A stretch of DNA of 29,112 nucleotides, taken from contig CBDDLT010000017.1 in NCBI GenBank assembly GCA_965230755.1, positions 1 to 29,112 of the forward strand, in the 5' to 3' direction. Of this stretch, positions 9,910 through 20,142 are shown piece after piece. The position numbers were made by a program, and so were the translations under genes. The first letter of the stretch is position 1, and each line of letters opens with the position of its first letter. Origin of the DNA: DATFJT01 sp965230755. GTDB taxonomy: Bacteria > Bacteroidota > Bacteroidia > Chitinophagales > Saprospiraceae. The notes below the pieces were generated by a model. That model made no database searches and was not told the DNA's origin. It saw only the letters and a list, made by a program, of their open reading frames with translations.

Positions 9910-11818
9910 TTACTGAACCTTTATCAAATTACCGACGTAGGATTGATTGTTAACCAATATCTTGACGTAGTATGATCCGGTAGGTAAATTGCGATCCATT
10001 ACACCAGATATTTTATTCTCACCGTAGGCCACCCTTCTCTCACTTAGGGAAATTTCTCTACCCAGTTGATCAGTAATACTTATGAGGCCATTACCTTCTT
10101 CTTCGGAGAAGAATTCGAACTCAAAATTGTCCACCTATCGGGTTGGGATAGATAGAGATTTCATTGCTAGAGTAAAGCTCATTGCTGCTACTAGCAACCG
10201 AGCATACTTGCGCTTTCGAAAAGGCCCCATCCACTGGCATATCTCCACTTTCCATGCAGGAATTTCTAACTATTACATCGTTCAAGCTAGCCCCTAGAAT
10301 TGCTCTTTTATCCGCTAAAGTCAAAGCGGGATCTATCTGAAAATAAAAGCGATCGCCATCTCGCAATGCAGTAAATTGTCTTCTCAAAATCTCCGCTGTA
10401 GTTTCTCCAAAAATACAATCCGAAGCATGTTGCTCGGCAAGAATACCCACCCAAGGATCTAGGCTGAATAAACTGCTGTACATACTGGATAATTTATCGG
10501 ATGTTTCCTCTTCCGAATTAACCTCGTCAAAACTTACATAAACCGGCAATCCAAGGCTTTCTCTAATCGTATTTAAATCCGGAATACCCCTTTCTCTGGC
10601 TCGCATAATATTGACGGTAGCCAAGTCCATGCCACCGGATCCCGGAGGTCCAAACAGGAAGTTTCTCAGATCATCGATAAGCATTCTATCGAACATCTGC
10701 ATTGCTTGACAAGTAGCCCCTTTAAGAATAGGACACAATCCGTCACTATACAACTGAGAAGGGTTGAAAAAAGCAAATCGAAGATCCAAATGTCCCCCTG
10801 GAGAAACCGTGTTATCCATCTCCATTCTCATCACTTTAGAATTAACTAAAGTGTGACCAAGTCTGAAGGCAAAAGCCGAAAACTCATTAGTAATTGAAGG
10901 ATCCAAATTGGGGTTGTATCCGCGATAATCGTCCAAAACAACTCCAGTAGCAGGCAACCACTCATTGAAAGTTATATTTTGGATCAATCCACCCACATAT
11001 TTTCTCGCATATTGAAATATTTCCTCATCAGTCCAATCTGGATTTTCAGAAATAATTTCATCGCATATCCTATTGTGCTCAAGTACAAAAATGTTATGCA
11101 GTGACAAGAGTAAAAGATTTTCATTAGCTCTAACATCTCCGGCAACAAAAAGCTTCTCATTCATTCCTGTATCATCACCCATAAATGGCGCATCAGGATC
11201 AACTGGAGAATCATATTCTCCATCAACAGTATTCCAAGGAAGTAGGCCGTTCGCAGAAGTCTTGAGTTTTCCATCAGTAAAGCTTCTCAACCAATTAGCC
11301 GTTTCTTCAGAGGAACCATAAACTGCACTTCCATCCACCCATGCGGTAATACCGTTGACATGTTCTCTTGGGTTGTCTTCAGAAGTTCCAGTATTTGAGT
11401 CCCAAATACTTCTTCTAATGCACATCTCTTGTGTTCCCGTATTAAAAGGATCAAAGAACGCATCTCCCATGGGTACCTCCGTGCAGAATGTCTCATTTCC
11501 ACTCTCTGTCAAAATGATGTCGTGATCGATAAATTGACCAAAACACCATAGGTAATCGCTCAGACTTGTGATAGTATCAAAATACATCACCGGCTGCGCC
11601 ATTACACTGTTACTTATTTCTCTAGGGTTTGGAAGATCCGCTATCATTGGTTCACTTACACCGTCCGAGTACGCCGGAGGAGCAATTCTTGTTAAAATAG
11701 AATGAGTAGAACCCCAGTCTGGATGTCTCAAGTTATTCTCAGAACCGTCGTAGGTTCTATTCTGAGCCCACAAAATAAAGGGCATGACCAGCAAGATCGC
11801 AAGGTATAGTAATCTCAT
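9910..11818 (-). CDS. Secreted animal-type haem peroxidase with T9SS sorting domain (one frameshift)
   Basis: The reconstructed protein has about 635 residues. Signal peptide: MRLLYLAILLVMPFILWAQ. The An_peroxidase (animal haem peroxidase) domain fills about 20-540. The distal haem site is GQFIDHD (Q95, D98, H99), the catalytic Arg lies in GDVRANEN (R230, E233), the following helix is HNIFVLEHNR, and the proximal His is in RLGHTLV (H322). DLATVNIMRARERGIPDLN is the family's conserved late motif. The C-terminus (about 553-635) is a T9SS type A sorting domain (ISIYPNPIG, then a frame change near 10128, then DNFEFEFF to GSYYVKILVNNQ). Taking out one base (GGTGGAC to GGTGAC) restores IYPNPIGDNFEFEFF. 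These enzymes use hydrogen peroxide to oxidise halides or organic substrates. Cell-surface or released location is inferred from the sorting domain. Confidence 0.9.
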
Positions 11819-11886
11819 ATTTTCGCATTAAGTATATAACTCATCTCCCTTAAAAAGACTAAGGAAGTTTCCCTTTTCAAATCGTT

Positions 11887-11894
11887 CAAAGATA
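11887..11894 (-). promoter_or_regulatory. TAnnTTTG -7 motif before the peroxidase gene
   Basis: The minus strand reads TATCTTTG at 11894-11887, which would place the transcript start near 11880, about 60 bases before the ATG at 11818. No TTG element is seen at the expected upstream distance. Confidence 0.4.
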
Positions 11895-12116
11895 CGAATA
11901 AAAAATCTATGAATCCCTTAAAAACCCTTTGAATCTTGGATTTCAACAACAAAAATCATGCGAAGTTTTGGACAGAAAAGAGGCATATCGAATTTATGGT
12001 TTTTTGTATCCATTGACAATGAATGAGTTCTATTTGTTATGGATTGATTTAAAGAGCTTAAGATATCCTTACTTAAAATCTTCCTTCATAGCTATTCGGA
12101 TTAAAATAAATTGTAA

Positions 12117-12124
12117 TATATTTG
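12117..12124 (+). promoter_or_regulatory. TAnnTTTG -7 motif before the barrel-repeat gene
   Basis: The plus strand reads TATATTTG at 12117-12124, 23 bases before the ATG at 12148. The upstream element is poor (TTCG where TTTG is expected). Confidence 0.4.
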
Positions 12125-12147
12125 ATTGAAATATCAGGACAAAGCAT

Positions 12148-15100
12148 ATGGCGAACGTAAAAAACCTTGTCCTTCTTTCCTTGATCTTTGGTTTCTCATG
12201 CTATGTTTTTGGACAACAAGATAGTAGCTACATTGACAACCAAATTCAAGATGATAAGGAAGGAGGCTGGTGGACTTTTAATATTGATGGAGGTATTAGT
12301 TTTCTTCAATCCGACATTAAACCCCGCATCGGTCAGGGGTATGCCATAGGGCTTAGTGTCGAAAAAAACCTCTCCTATTCCGCAGACCAGCTTCTTATCC
12401 CCAACTTGAGGTGGAGAATTAATTTTGCCAGCAATTCAGGCCTTGATACTGAACGTTTTACAGGCATTGAAAAACAATACAGCACTCAACGGTTCTAGAA
12501 CTGAGGCAGAACCACTCAATTATGCCAATAGTCCTGGTTTTATCTATCCTAATTACCGCAATAAAAATAATCGAAACAGGCATAGAAGTCCCTATTTACA
12601 TCAATCCCAATAGACTGAATAATTCCTGGCACATTGGAGTGTTTGCCGGTTTCGGAATCGGTTGGTATCATGTGGATGTCGATCAACGAAATGGACTGGG
12701 CAATGCCTACGACTATGCCGGACCCGATTTTAATGATATTCCCAATTTATCTGAGTCTGATGTCATAAGCTTGCTAGAAAGAGAATGGGATGGAGACTAT
12801 GAGACTGCTGCAGATGGATTTGACGATCAACAATACCTGAACAACATCATGCCTACTTTTGGATTAGAACTGGGTTACATAAGCCTGAAAGATGTAACCG
12901 TAGGCCTTAAATACAGAGTAACCTTAAGTGGTGAAGACCTTCTGGATGGCATACAGTGGGAAAATGACAATTCTCAAAGTTCAGATAATGATATTCTTCA
13001 TTTTCCCGGAATTTTCTTGAAGTGGAATATCAAGCAGGCTTCTAATACAAAGACTGTTTTGGCACCAGAGATAGAGATGAAAACTCCCATCGACAACGAT
13101 GTAGTAACACAAAATCCACTGGCCATTATTCGAACAAAAGTTAGATACATAAAAAGCGTTAAAGACCTGAATATCAGCCATAACGGCTTTGATTATGACG
13201 TATTCCAATACTACAATAAAGAACTGGCAACCAATGTACCTTTGATCGAAGGTGAAAATAAAATTATCATCACAGCTAGTAATAATGCCGGAACAGATCA
13301 AGTCATATACAACTACACCTATACTCCGGGAGCTAACAGCGATTTTCGCGGCAGTAAACCCATCATAAAGTTCATCGAACCTGAGGTGGATAATCAAAAT
13401 GTACTCGGCCTAAAAATGGATCTTAAAATTGATCCAATCGGCGTTTCAAGTGAGCGAGATTTAAGAATTTTTGTGAACGAGCAGGAGCAACTTGATTTCA
13501 TTTATGATAAAAGAGACCCCTATCTCAATCTACCCATACAATTGAACCAGGGAAAAAATACCATTAAAGTAGTAGCCATCAATAAAAATGGTGTTTCTCA
13601 AGTAAGTCGAGACGTTTATACGGATAATTCCGGCGCTCTAACAAGTTTTAATCTAATCAAACCTGAGGGAGAACTTTTGTCTACAAACACAGAGAGCACA
13701 CCCGTTGAAATCTTAATCAATGGTCAAGTTGATGAAAAAGACTTACAGTTTTTAGTCAATGACAAGAAATACCCCTACGAATATGACCCTGAAACACAGC
13801 GTGTCACAAGTAATGTTATGCTTCTCAACGGCACTAATATCATTGAGCTCATAGTAAAAAATAAGACGAGCAATGTAAAGCAAAAGATCAAAGTATTGCG
13901 CTCTGGTGCTCGCAGATATGTGGATAAAGAACCTGAATTGGATCTGAGCAAAAGGTCGGGAGAATTTGAAGTTTCAGAGTTTATTCCAGTTATATGGAAT
14001 AATTCCAATGCGACCTGTTCGTATAATTTGGAATTGATCTATCCGAGTATATTGGATGGTGATGAAATTGAGATCTTTCTGAATAACCAGGAAATGTCCA
14101 ATTTCACGATTTTCAAGGAAGAGAAAATTCTTAGAAAGAGCCTAACTCTAAATCAAGGAACCAACTACCTTAAAATTCGAGATAATAGTCGGAAAGTCAA
14201 TGTTTACGACAAGATTCTGAACTGCAACGCCGATAATAGTGGTGTTGCGCAACCGGATGTAGTGGAAAAAGTAGATGTTCCGCAAACACAGGATAAGCCT
14301 GTCGTGGAAGATAAGTCGAATATTACTGACACGGAGCCAATTGTTACCAATACTCCAAAAACTACGACTTCATTGGCACCAAGCATTAACGTCGTTTCTC
14401 CAAGCAATGTCAAGACAGATCTATCCAGTCCAAATATTCGATACGAAGCTTATGTGACCAATGTAAGTTCTAGGAATGATTTAACCATATATTTCAACAA
14501 GGATATAGTTCAAGATTACAGTTTTGATCCCTCTTCGGGCAAAGTAGTATTTGAACGAAATGCAAGTCAGGAAAAGAATAGCATCAGTCTCATAGTTGTT
14601 AATGCTCAGGGTGTTGCGGATGATGTAAGGTTCTTGTCTTACGTCAAGCTCGATCCACCGGAAATATACCTCAGTTCTCCTCAAAATCAATCCACTTTTG
14701 AAACCAATGTAGTTCAATTCAGTGGACAAATATTGAGGACTGAAAACAGCGGTGTCGTCATCAAAAATAACGGTAGAATTGTGTCGGACTGGACCCGAGA
14801 AGGAAATAGCATTAATGGAACCTTCAACTTAAATGAAGGGGTGAATAAAATCGAGATCACCGCAGGAAACCTAACGGCTTCGAAAACCAAGACAATATAT
14901 ATTTACTACGATCCGATTCTATCCCCTGTTATCAAGTTCATCAGTCCTGAAGCAGCTTCATCAGAAGTGGTTAATTCAAGGATTCCTTTGATTGCCAGCA
15001 TTAGTTCAGTCAAGAGCAAAGACCGTATCGAATTGTTGATAAATGGCACTCGAAGATCAGATTTCAACTTCGAAAATGGTTCTCTGAATACAATGCTAAA

Positions 15101-16310
15101 CCTTAGAGAAGGCACAAACCAAATTACCATCATAGCGAGCAATAAGATTGGGCAAGACAATAAGCAAATCACCATCGATTACAGAGTTCCTAGACCTCCG
15201 AGAATTCAATTTGTAAGACCATTTACAAATAGACAATTGGTCAAAGAAACTCCATATAAAATGGAAGCAAGAATTGATCATATCAACACCAACGACAGGG
15301 TAAAACTCAAGCTCAATGGTGTACTCATCGAATCGCCTCAATTGTCAGCCAATGGTCTACTTAGCCAAGAGCTCGACCTTATCGTGGGAATTAATGAAAT
15401 AGTAATTGAAGCTGAAAATCAAGATGGAGGAGATGCTCAGTCTATCAGTGTGAGTTACGTGCGACCAAAACCACCTATTATCAATTTGCTCTCGCCACAG
15501 GGGGACATTCGAATAGAGTCATCGCAACTCGATCTACAGGCCAATGTCCTAAGGGTAGAGGGTGCCAACAACATCAATGTTTTATGCAACGGAACCGCTC
15601 AGCGTTTTACCTACAGTGAATCTGCTTTGAGAGCTCAAGTTCCTCTTGTAGAAGGAAATAATATCATTGTTATCACAGCCAACAACCTGGATGGAGATAT
15701 TAGGAAAGAGATCAATGTAGAATACAAAAAGCCTGTTCCTCCACCTATTATCGACTGGTATGCTCCCAGAGAATCCGGGACTGAAGTTCGATCGAAATTA
15801 TATACGCTACGCTTGAAAGTTGATCATGTCATAAGCAAGAACAGCATCAGCCTTTTGTTCAATGGCCAATCGATCGACTTTTCATTCGATCCTGAAAGAA
15901 ATTTAGTCAATGCGGAGGTGTTGCTTCTAGAGGGAATTAATGAGATTAACATCGAAGCCAATAACGAAACGGGTTCTGCAAGAGCAAAGTCGACGATCAA
16001 TTATAAAAAATCTGTTGATCCAAGCAGCAGATTACCCAGGACAAGGATTATTAGCACAGGTGATATAGAGAAGAGTGCATTCGATTCTAATCTGGGACAA
16101 TTGGCTATGGTAGCAGAAGTTGCGAATATAAACGACAAGAATCAGATACTTTTGCTTGTTAACAATCAGGCTTTAACAAATTTCGTTTTCCAAAAGGATT
16201 CGGGAAGAATCATTGCCACCATTCCTCTTAGGAAAGGAGTCAATAACATCAGTGTTAAAGTCACCAATCAGTTTGGCAGTTCTTCAGACACTAGAACCAT
16301 TACTTTTTAA
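12148..16310 (+). CDS. Outer-membrane beta-barrel-like protein carrying 11 tandem Ig-like repeats (two frameshifts)
   Basis: The reconstructed protein has about 1386 residues. It has a signal peptide (MANVKNLVLLSLIFGFSCYV, then FGQQ) and an N-terminal region of about 270 residues with alternating strands of OMP type (GGWWTFNIDGGISFLQSD, WHIGVFAGFGIGWYHVDV, FGLELGYISLKDVTVGLKYR, HFPGIFLKWNI). Eleven repeats of about 90-97 residues follow to the very end (13056-16307), with a Pro/Thr/Val-rich linker in the middle (about 14235-14380). No T9SS sorting domain is present. Two frame changes (near 12490 and 12568), each repaired by removing one base, join STQ, then TEAEPLNYANSPGFIYPNY, then ETGIEVPIYINPNRL. 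The barrel could anchor the repeats at the outer membrane, with the repeats outside or in the periplasm. I do not recognise a named family. A secreted metalloprotease gene follows 150 bp downstream on the same strand. Confidence 0.8.
13056..16307 (+). repeat. Eleven Ig-like protein repeats of about 270-300 bp
   Basis: Units begin near 13056, 13358, 13648, 13975, 14381, 14661, 14928, 15200, 15474, 15747 and 16039. The shared pattern is: a hydrophobic first strand with a Pro (IKFISPE, INLLSPQ, IYLSSPQ), a central strand with LxxxxNG (ELLINGTRRSDFNF, KLKLNGVLIE, SLLFNGQSIDFSF), then LxxGxNxIxIxAxNxxG (LREGTNQITIIASNKIG, LLEGINEINIEANNETG) and a closing IxY. Copies are diverged at the DNA level, so this is old protein-level duplication. 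Confidence 0.85.
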
Positions 16311-16460
16311 GTGTCACCGATGTGACCAATGAATTATTGTAAATCGCTCTAAATAAACTTTTTGCTAATAATTCTTATTATTGCAGGAAGTCACGGTGAT
16401 TGACGGCGAATATTTATAAATTCGAAATATTAAATCGAACGCAGGCGATATGCGTTAAAA

Positions 16461-19400
16461 ATGGAAACTATGAAAGAACTTTTTATTACTTTTCTTTTAT
16501 CTATTATTGTAATCGGTTCAAGTTTTGGACAACAGGATAATGGAATTCTAAGTGCCGAAATATCTGACTCTGAATGGGATGAAAGGTATATCAAACCCAA
16601 CAACTATTTCGGATTTTCCCTCGATGAAGAGAGATATTTTGAGTCCTTGAAGGATTTGTCCAATAAAGATCAACAGCAAAGGACTTTTGAATTGCCCATG
16701 CCTGATGGAAGCATTGAAGTTTTTGTCCTTCAGGCCTATGATATTATGGAAGAAGAGCTAGCTAAAAAATATCAGGATATTAGGGCTTTCAGAGGACACC
16801 ATCAGTTAAAACAAGAGTATAGAATTCATCTATCCATTAGTCCTTCGGGTCTTGATGCCGCTTTGGAAACAGACCATGGGCTGGCTTTGATTCACAAAGT
16901 TTCAGGAGAGGACCAAAATTTATATGCCAGTTATTGGCTTGAAGACTATCCTAACTCTGTCAATGGTGTAGAGAGCTTCCATTGCGATGTAGATCACGAG
17001 CAAGAAGAGCTTTACGATGCCGTTCACGCGGCCAACGATGGACACAAGAATAATAAATCAGCTGCTGATTATGATCTATTGAGATACCGTGTTGCAATAG
17101 CTACAACTGGTGAATTTTCAAATAAGTATGGAGGAACAGAAAACTCAGTAATGGCAGAAGTAGTGACCATCCTGAATAAAGTCAATCTGGCTCTCCACCG
17201 AGACGCGGGAATTGAACTTCAATTGATCAATAATACAGAACAAGTATTCTTCTATACTGCCTCCACGGACCCATATACCAATGGAAATACAGGAGCTATG
17301 TTGGGAGAAAACGGACCTGTTCTAAGAAATAGACTGGGATCGGCCAATTACGACATTGGACATGTTTTCGGAACAAATGCCGGAGGGTTGGCTTCTCTTG
17401 GATCAGTTTGTCAGGGAAATAAAGAAAATGGAGTTTCTTGTCAATTTGGAAATTACAGCTCTACGAATTTCTTTATCATCGTAGCTCATGAAATGGGACA
17501 TCAATTCTCGGCCACCCACACTTTTAACAACTGTGAGGGTAACGAAACTCCAGGGACAGCTTTTGAGCCAGGATCCGGTAATACCATCATGTCTTACTCA
17601 GGAGCGGGTTGTGCAATGTGGAATCAAAACATCAACGACGCTTACTACCATATCAATTCCATTCAGAGAATTTGGAATTTCACCAGAGATCAGGGTGCCG
17701 CTTCGGAATGTGCTGCCAAAATTGAAACGGATAATGAGTGTCCCGAAATAAATATTCCTTACACCAGCGGCTTCTATATTCCTTTGAAGACTCCTTTTGA
17801 GCTTGAGGGACAAGCAATCGACGCGAATGGTGATAATATGACCTTTACATGGGAACAATATGATTTGGGTGCACCAGTTCCTCCGGGACAATTACCACGC
17901 GGTGATGCGCCTCATTTCAAATTTAATCCTCCGGTTAATGAGCCTTATCGTTCCTTCCCTTCTCTCCAAAATATCTTGAATAGAAATTTCTTTGATCGTC
18001 TGGATTACTTACCTGATTCTACACGATTGATGACGTATAGGTTTACGGCGAGAGACAACAATGCAGAAGCGGGTGCAGTAAGTTGGGAAGAATTTTCTTT
18101 CTACGTTACGGATGAAGCAGGACCTTTTGCTGTGGTACAACCAAATAATGGAGAATCTTTAACAGCAGGTGTCTATAACTTTATCAACTGGGATCCAGCT
18201 GAATCTCAACTAGCTCCGGTGAATTGTGCCAATGTGGACATCATGATCAGCCTTAACGGTGGACTAACTTTCCCTGACACACTTGCCAAGGCTACACCAA
18301 ATGACGGAAGAGCTTTGGTATTGATTCCAGAAGATGTACTTGGAGAAAATAATGTTCGAATCAAAATCAAGTGTTCAGAGAGTATCTTCTTTGATATCTC
18401 AGATCGAAACTCGAATGTTGTCGCTCCATCAGAGCCTGGATATGTCGGTATTATCGAACCGGAATATCAAGAAATATGTTTGCCGGAAGAAGCCAAGATT
18501 GTCATAGAAACTAAGTCAATTCTAGACTATGATTCTACTGTATTCGTGAACTATGATTTGAGTTTTACGGATGGCGTTCAAGTTGATTTGGCCAGCGATA
18601 GATTGACACCTGGAGAAAATCTTGATTTGACCGTTCAAATGGATGAGGAAATTGCTGGTGACACCTTGGTAATACAGGTGCAGCTTTTCAACAACAAAGA
18701 TACTTTTGAGTATACGAGTAGAATCTTGGCCATCTCCAATAACTTCGGCGATCAGGTATTGCTTTCACCTGCTGACGGTATCAGCGGCGGGAGCTTAGTT
18801 CCGGACTTCGAATGGACGAGAAGTGCCGATGCAAGATCTTATCAGTTACAGATAGCAACCAATGCTTCATTCGGAAGCCAGTTTATTGTCTACGAAGAAA
18901 ATGTAACGGGAACAAGTATTCAAAAACCAATTACTCTGGATGGCTCAACGATATATTACTGGCGAGTGAATGCCATTAACAAATGCGGTACGCACATCAC
19001 TGGTAAAGTCAATGTTTATGCCACAGAGGTATTGAGTTGTAGTGAATACAGTTATACAGGAGGACCAATTCGAATATCTCCTAACGGTACTCCGGAAGTA
19101 CAGATGATTTTGACCGTTGTGGAATCCGGACCGGTGAATGATCTAAACGTTCTTAACGTTTCTGCTTCTCACGACTTCGTAGGAGATTTATCTGCTAAAA
19201 TTATCAGTCCTGATGGAGGTACTGAAGTTAAGCTATGGTCCAATCAGTGCGCCAATAGAACTACCGTATCGGCTTCATTTGACGACGAGGCTACGGAAGA
19301 GTTCGATTGCCTGTACTTATCCACTCCAGGACCGGCTATTGAGCCAGAAGAACCACTTGCTAATTTTAATGGCTTAGAACAGTTTGGTAATTGGACCTTG

Positions 19401-20084
19401 GTAGTAGAAGATAATTCGGGAGGTTCAGGTGGAGAATTAGAATCATTCGCCATAGAAGTATGTGCTGCTTCTTTCCCCGCGACTCCGGAACGTTTGGTCA
19501 ATGAGATTCTCAGAATGGACCCAAGTACTCAGGAAAACATTACTTCTGATTTATTGGCTTATGGTCACCAGGACATTGAAGATCGCGAAATCATTTTTGC
19601 AGTAACAAAGACGACAACCAAAGGGGTACTAAGGTCTGGTACAAGAGTGATAGGTCTTGGTCAAGGATTTAGAATGTCAGATATTCTGGACGGTAGAGTT
19701 ACTTATGAGCATACTTCCGGTCAGGATGACGAGTGGGATTCATTTGAGTTTATTGTTTACAACACAGCTGGAACTTTGGCTGGACCGGTAGATGAGTTTA
19801 GAATTCAAATAGGAGAACCGGTTAACAATACGGAAGAATTGAATCAATCATTGAAGATTTATCCCAATCCTAATAGTGCTAATGTAGCGTATATTGATCT
19901 ACCTTATGCTGATGATTGGAACATAGAAATGTTGGGAATCGATGGAAAAAGAGTTGCTATTGACTATCAAACGTTTGGCCATTCCGCTAAATTGAGCTGG
20001 TCAGCGCTTACTCCTGGTATTCACATTGTTAGAATATTCAATTCTAAAGATAATTTTACTTCAAAACTAATTATAGCGGAGTAA
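16461..20084 (+). CDS. Secreted reprolysin-like zinc metalloprotease with P-domain and T9SS sorting domain
   Basis: The protein has 1207 residues in one intact frame. Signal peptide: MKELFITFLLSIIVIGSSFG, preceded by MET; the ATG at 16470 is an equally good start. A propeptide-like region (about 25-200) is followed by the catalytic domain (about 205-415). The zinc motif HEMGHQFSATH lies at 343-353 (His 343, 347 and 353, Glu 344), and the Met-turn is in NTIMSYSG (M377). This is the metzincin/reprolysin (M12B-like) arrangement common in Bacteroidota. Ig/FN3-like segments follow (about 420-855, with FEWTRSADARSYQLQIATN). Then comes a proprotein-convertase P-domain (about 857-1003, ISPDGGTEVKLWSNQC and GNWTLVVEDNSGG) and a C-terminal sorting domain (about 1130-1207, LKIYPNPNSANVAYIDL to IHIVRIFNSKDNF). 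It is expected outside the cell or on its surface. It is probably expressed with or next to the repeat-barrel gene. Confidence 0.92.
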   Translation: METMKELFITFLLSIIVIGSSFGQQDNGILSAEISDSEWDERYIKPNNYFGFSLDEERYFESLKDLSNKDQQQRTFELPMPDGSIEVFVLQAYDIMEEELAKKYQDIRAFRGHHQLKQEYRIHLSISPSGLDAALETDHGLALIHKVSGEDQNLYASYWLEDYPNSVNGVESFHCDVDHEQEELYDAVHAANDGHKNNKSAADYDLLRYRVAIATTGEFSNKYGGTENSVMAEVVTILNKVNLALHRDAGIELQLINNTEQVFFYTASTDPYTNGNTGAMLGENGPVLRNRLGSANYDIGHVFGTNAGGLASLGSVCQGNKENGVSCQFGNYSSTNFFIIVAHEMGHQFSATHTFNNCEGNETPGTAFEPGSGNTIMSYSGAGCAMWNQNINDAYYHINSIQRIWNFTRDQGAASECAAKIETDNECPEINIPYTSGFYIPLKTPFELEGQAIDANGDNMTFTWEQYDLGAPVPPGQLPRGDAPHFKFNPPVNEPYRSFPSLQNILNRNFFDRLDYLPDSTRLMTYRFTARDNNAEAGAVSWEEFSFYVTDEAGPFAVVQPNNGESLTAGVYNFINWDPAESQLAPVNCANVDIMISLNGGLTFPDTLAKATPNDGRALVLIPEDVLGENNVRIKIKCSESIFFDISDRNSNVVAPSEPGYVGIIEPEYQEICLPEEAKIVIETKSILDYDSTVFVNYDLSFTDGVQVDLASDRLTPGENLDLTVQMDEEIAGDTLVIQVQLFNNKDTFEYTSRILAISNNFGDQVLLSPADGISGGSLVPDFEWTRSADARSYQLQIATNASFGSQFIVYEENVTGTSIQKPITLDGSTIYYWRVNAINKCGTHITGKVNVYATEVLSCSEYSYTGGPIRISPNGTPEVQMILTVVESGPVNDLNVLNVSASHDFVGDLSAKIISPDGGTEVKLWSNQCANRTTVSASFDDEATEEFDCLYLSTPGPAIEPEEPLANFNGLEQFGNWTLVVEDNSGGSGGELESFAIEVCAASFPATPERLVNEILRMDPSTQENITSDLLAYGHQDIEDREIIFAVTKTTTKGVLRSGTRVIGLGQGFRMSDILDGRVTYEHTSGQDDEWDSFEFIVYNTAGTLAGPVDEFRIQIGEPVNNTEELNQSLKIYPNPNSANVAYIDLPYADDWNIEMLGIDGKRVAIDYQTFGHSAKLSWSALTPGIHIVRIFNSKDNFTSKLIIAE

Positions 20085-20090
20085 ACTTTT

Positions 20091-20142
20091 GATAAGATAG
20101 CGGGTCACCCTTTCCAATATTGAATGGACCCGCTGTCTTGTC
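20091..20142 (+). terminator. Long hairpin between convergent metalloprotease and MATE genes
   Basis: GATAAGATAGCGGGTC (20091-20106) pairs with GACCCGCTGTCTTGTC (20127-20142) in a 16-bp stem. Two G·U pairs form only in the plus-strand RNA; in the minus-strand RNA they become A·C mismatches. The loop is 20 bases. There is no clean U tract after it (TACCTTATA). It begins 6 bases after the metalloprotease stop and ends on the last base of the MATE stop codon. Confidence 0.65.

Larger units (their letters stand above)
11819..12147. other. Divergent intergenic region (329 bp)
   Basis: The region separates the minus-strand peroxidase gene from the plus-strand barrel-repeat gene. It is A/T-rich and holds one -7-like promoter motif for each direction (11887-11894 and 12117-12124). 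A 66-codon plus-strand ORF (11929-12129) has no recognisable features, and its 3' end overlaps the second promoter motif; it is considered chance. No RNA gene or strong hairpin was seen. Confidence 0.6.

Noticed and set aside
11929..12129. 66-codon plus-strand ORF in the divergent intergenic region
   Set aside because: It has no domain, signal peptide or start context, and its 3' end overlaps a promoter motif.
546..12575. Programmed +1 frameshifting or stop-codon recoding, because all frame changes go in the same direction and two (near 2050 and 1112) sit at TAA
   Set aside because: At other sites (598, 552, 1738) the domain pattern shows that the change happens well before any stop codon. 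There is no common slippery motif, and the sites lie in unrelated genes. Insertion errors explain them more simply.
13056..16307. DNA tandem repeat or CRISPR-like periodicity of about 272 bp
   Set aside because: The period comes from protein repeats whose DNA is strongly diverged; there are no identical repeats with spacers.
16313..16400. Inverted repeat GTCAC-CGAT-GTGAC after the repeat-barrel gene, and a similar GTCACGGTGAT downstream
   Set aside because: The stem is only 5 bp with no T tract; too weak to call a terminator or operator.
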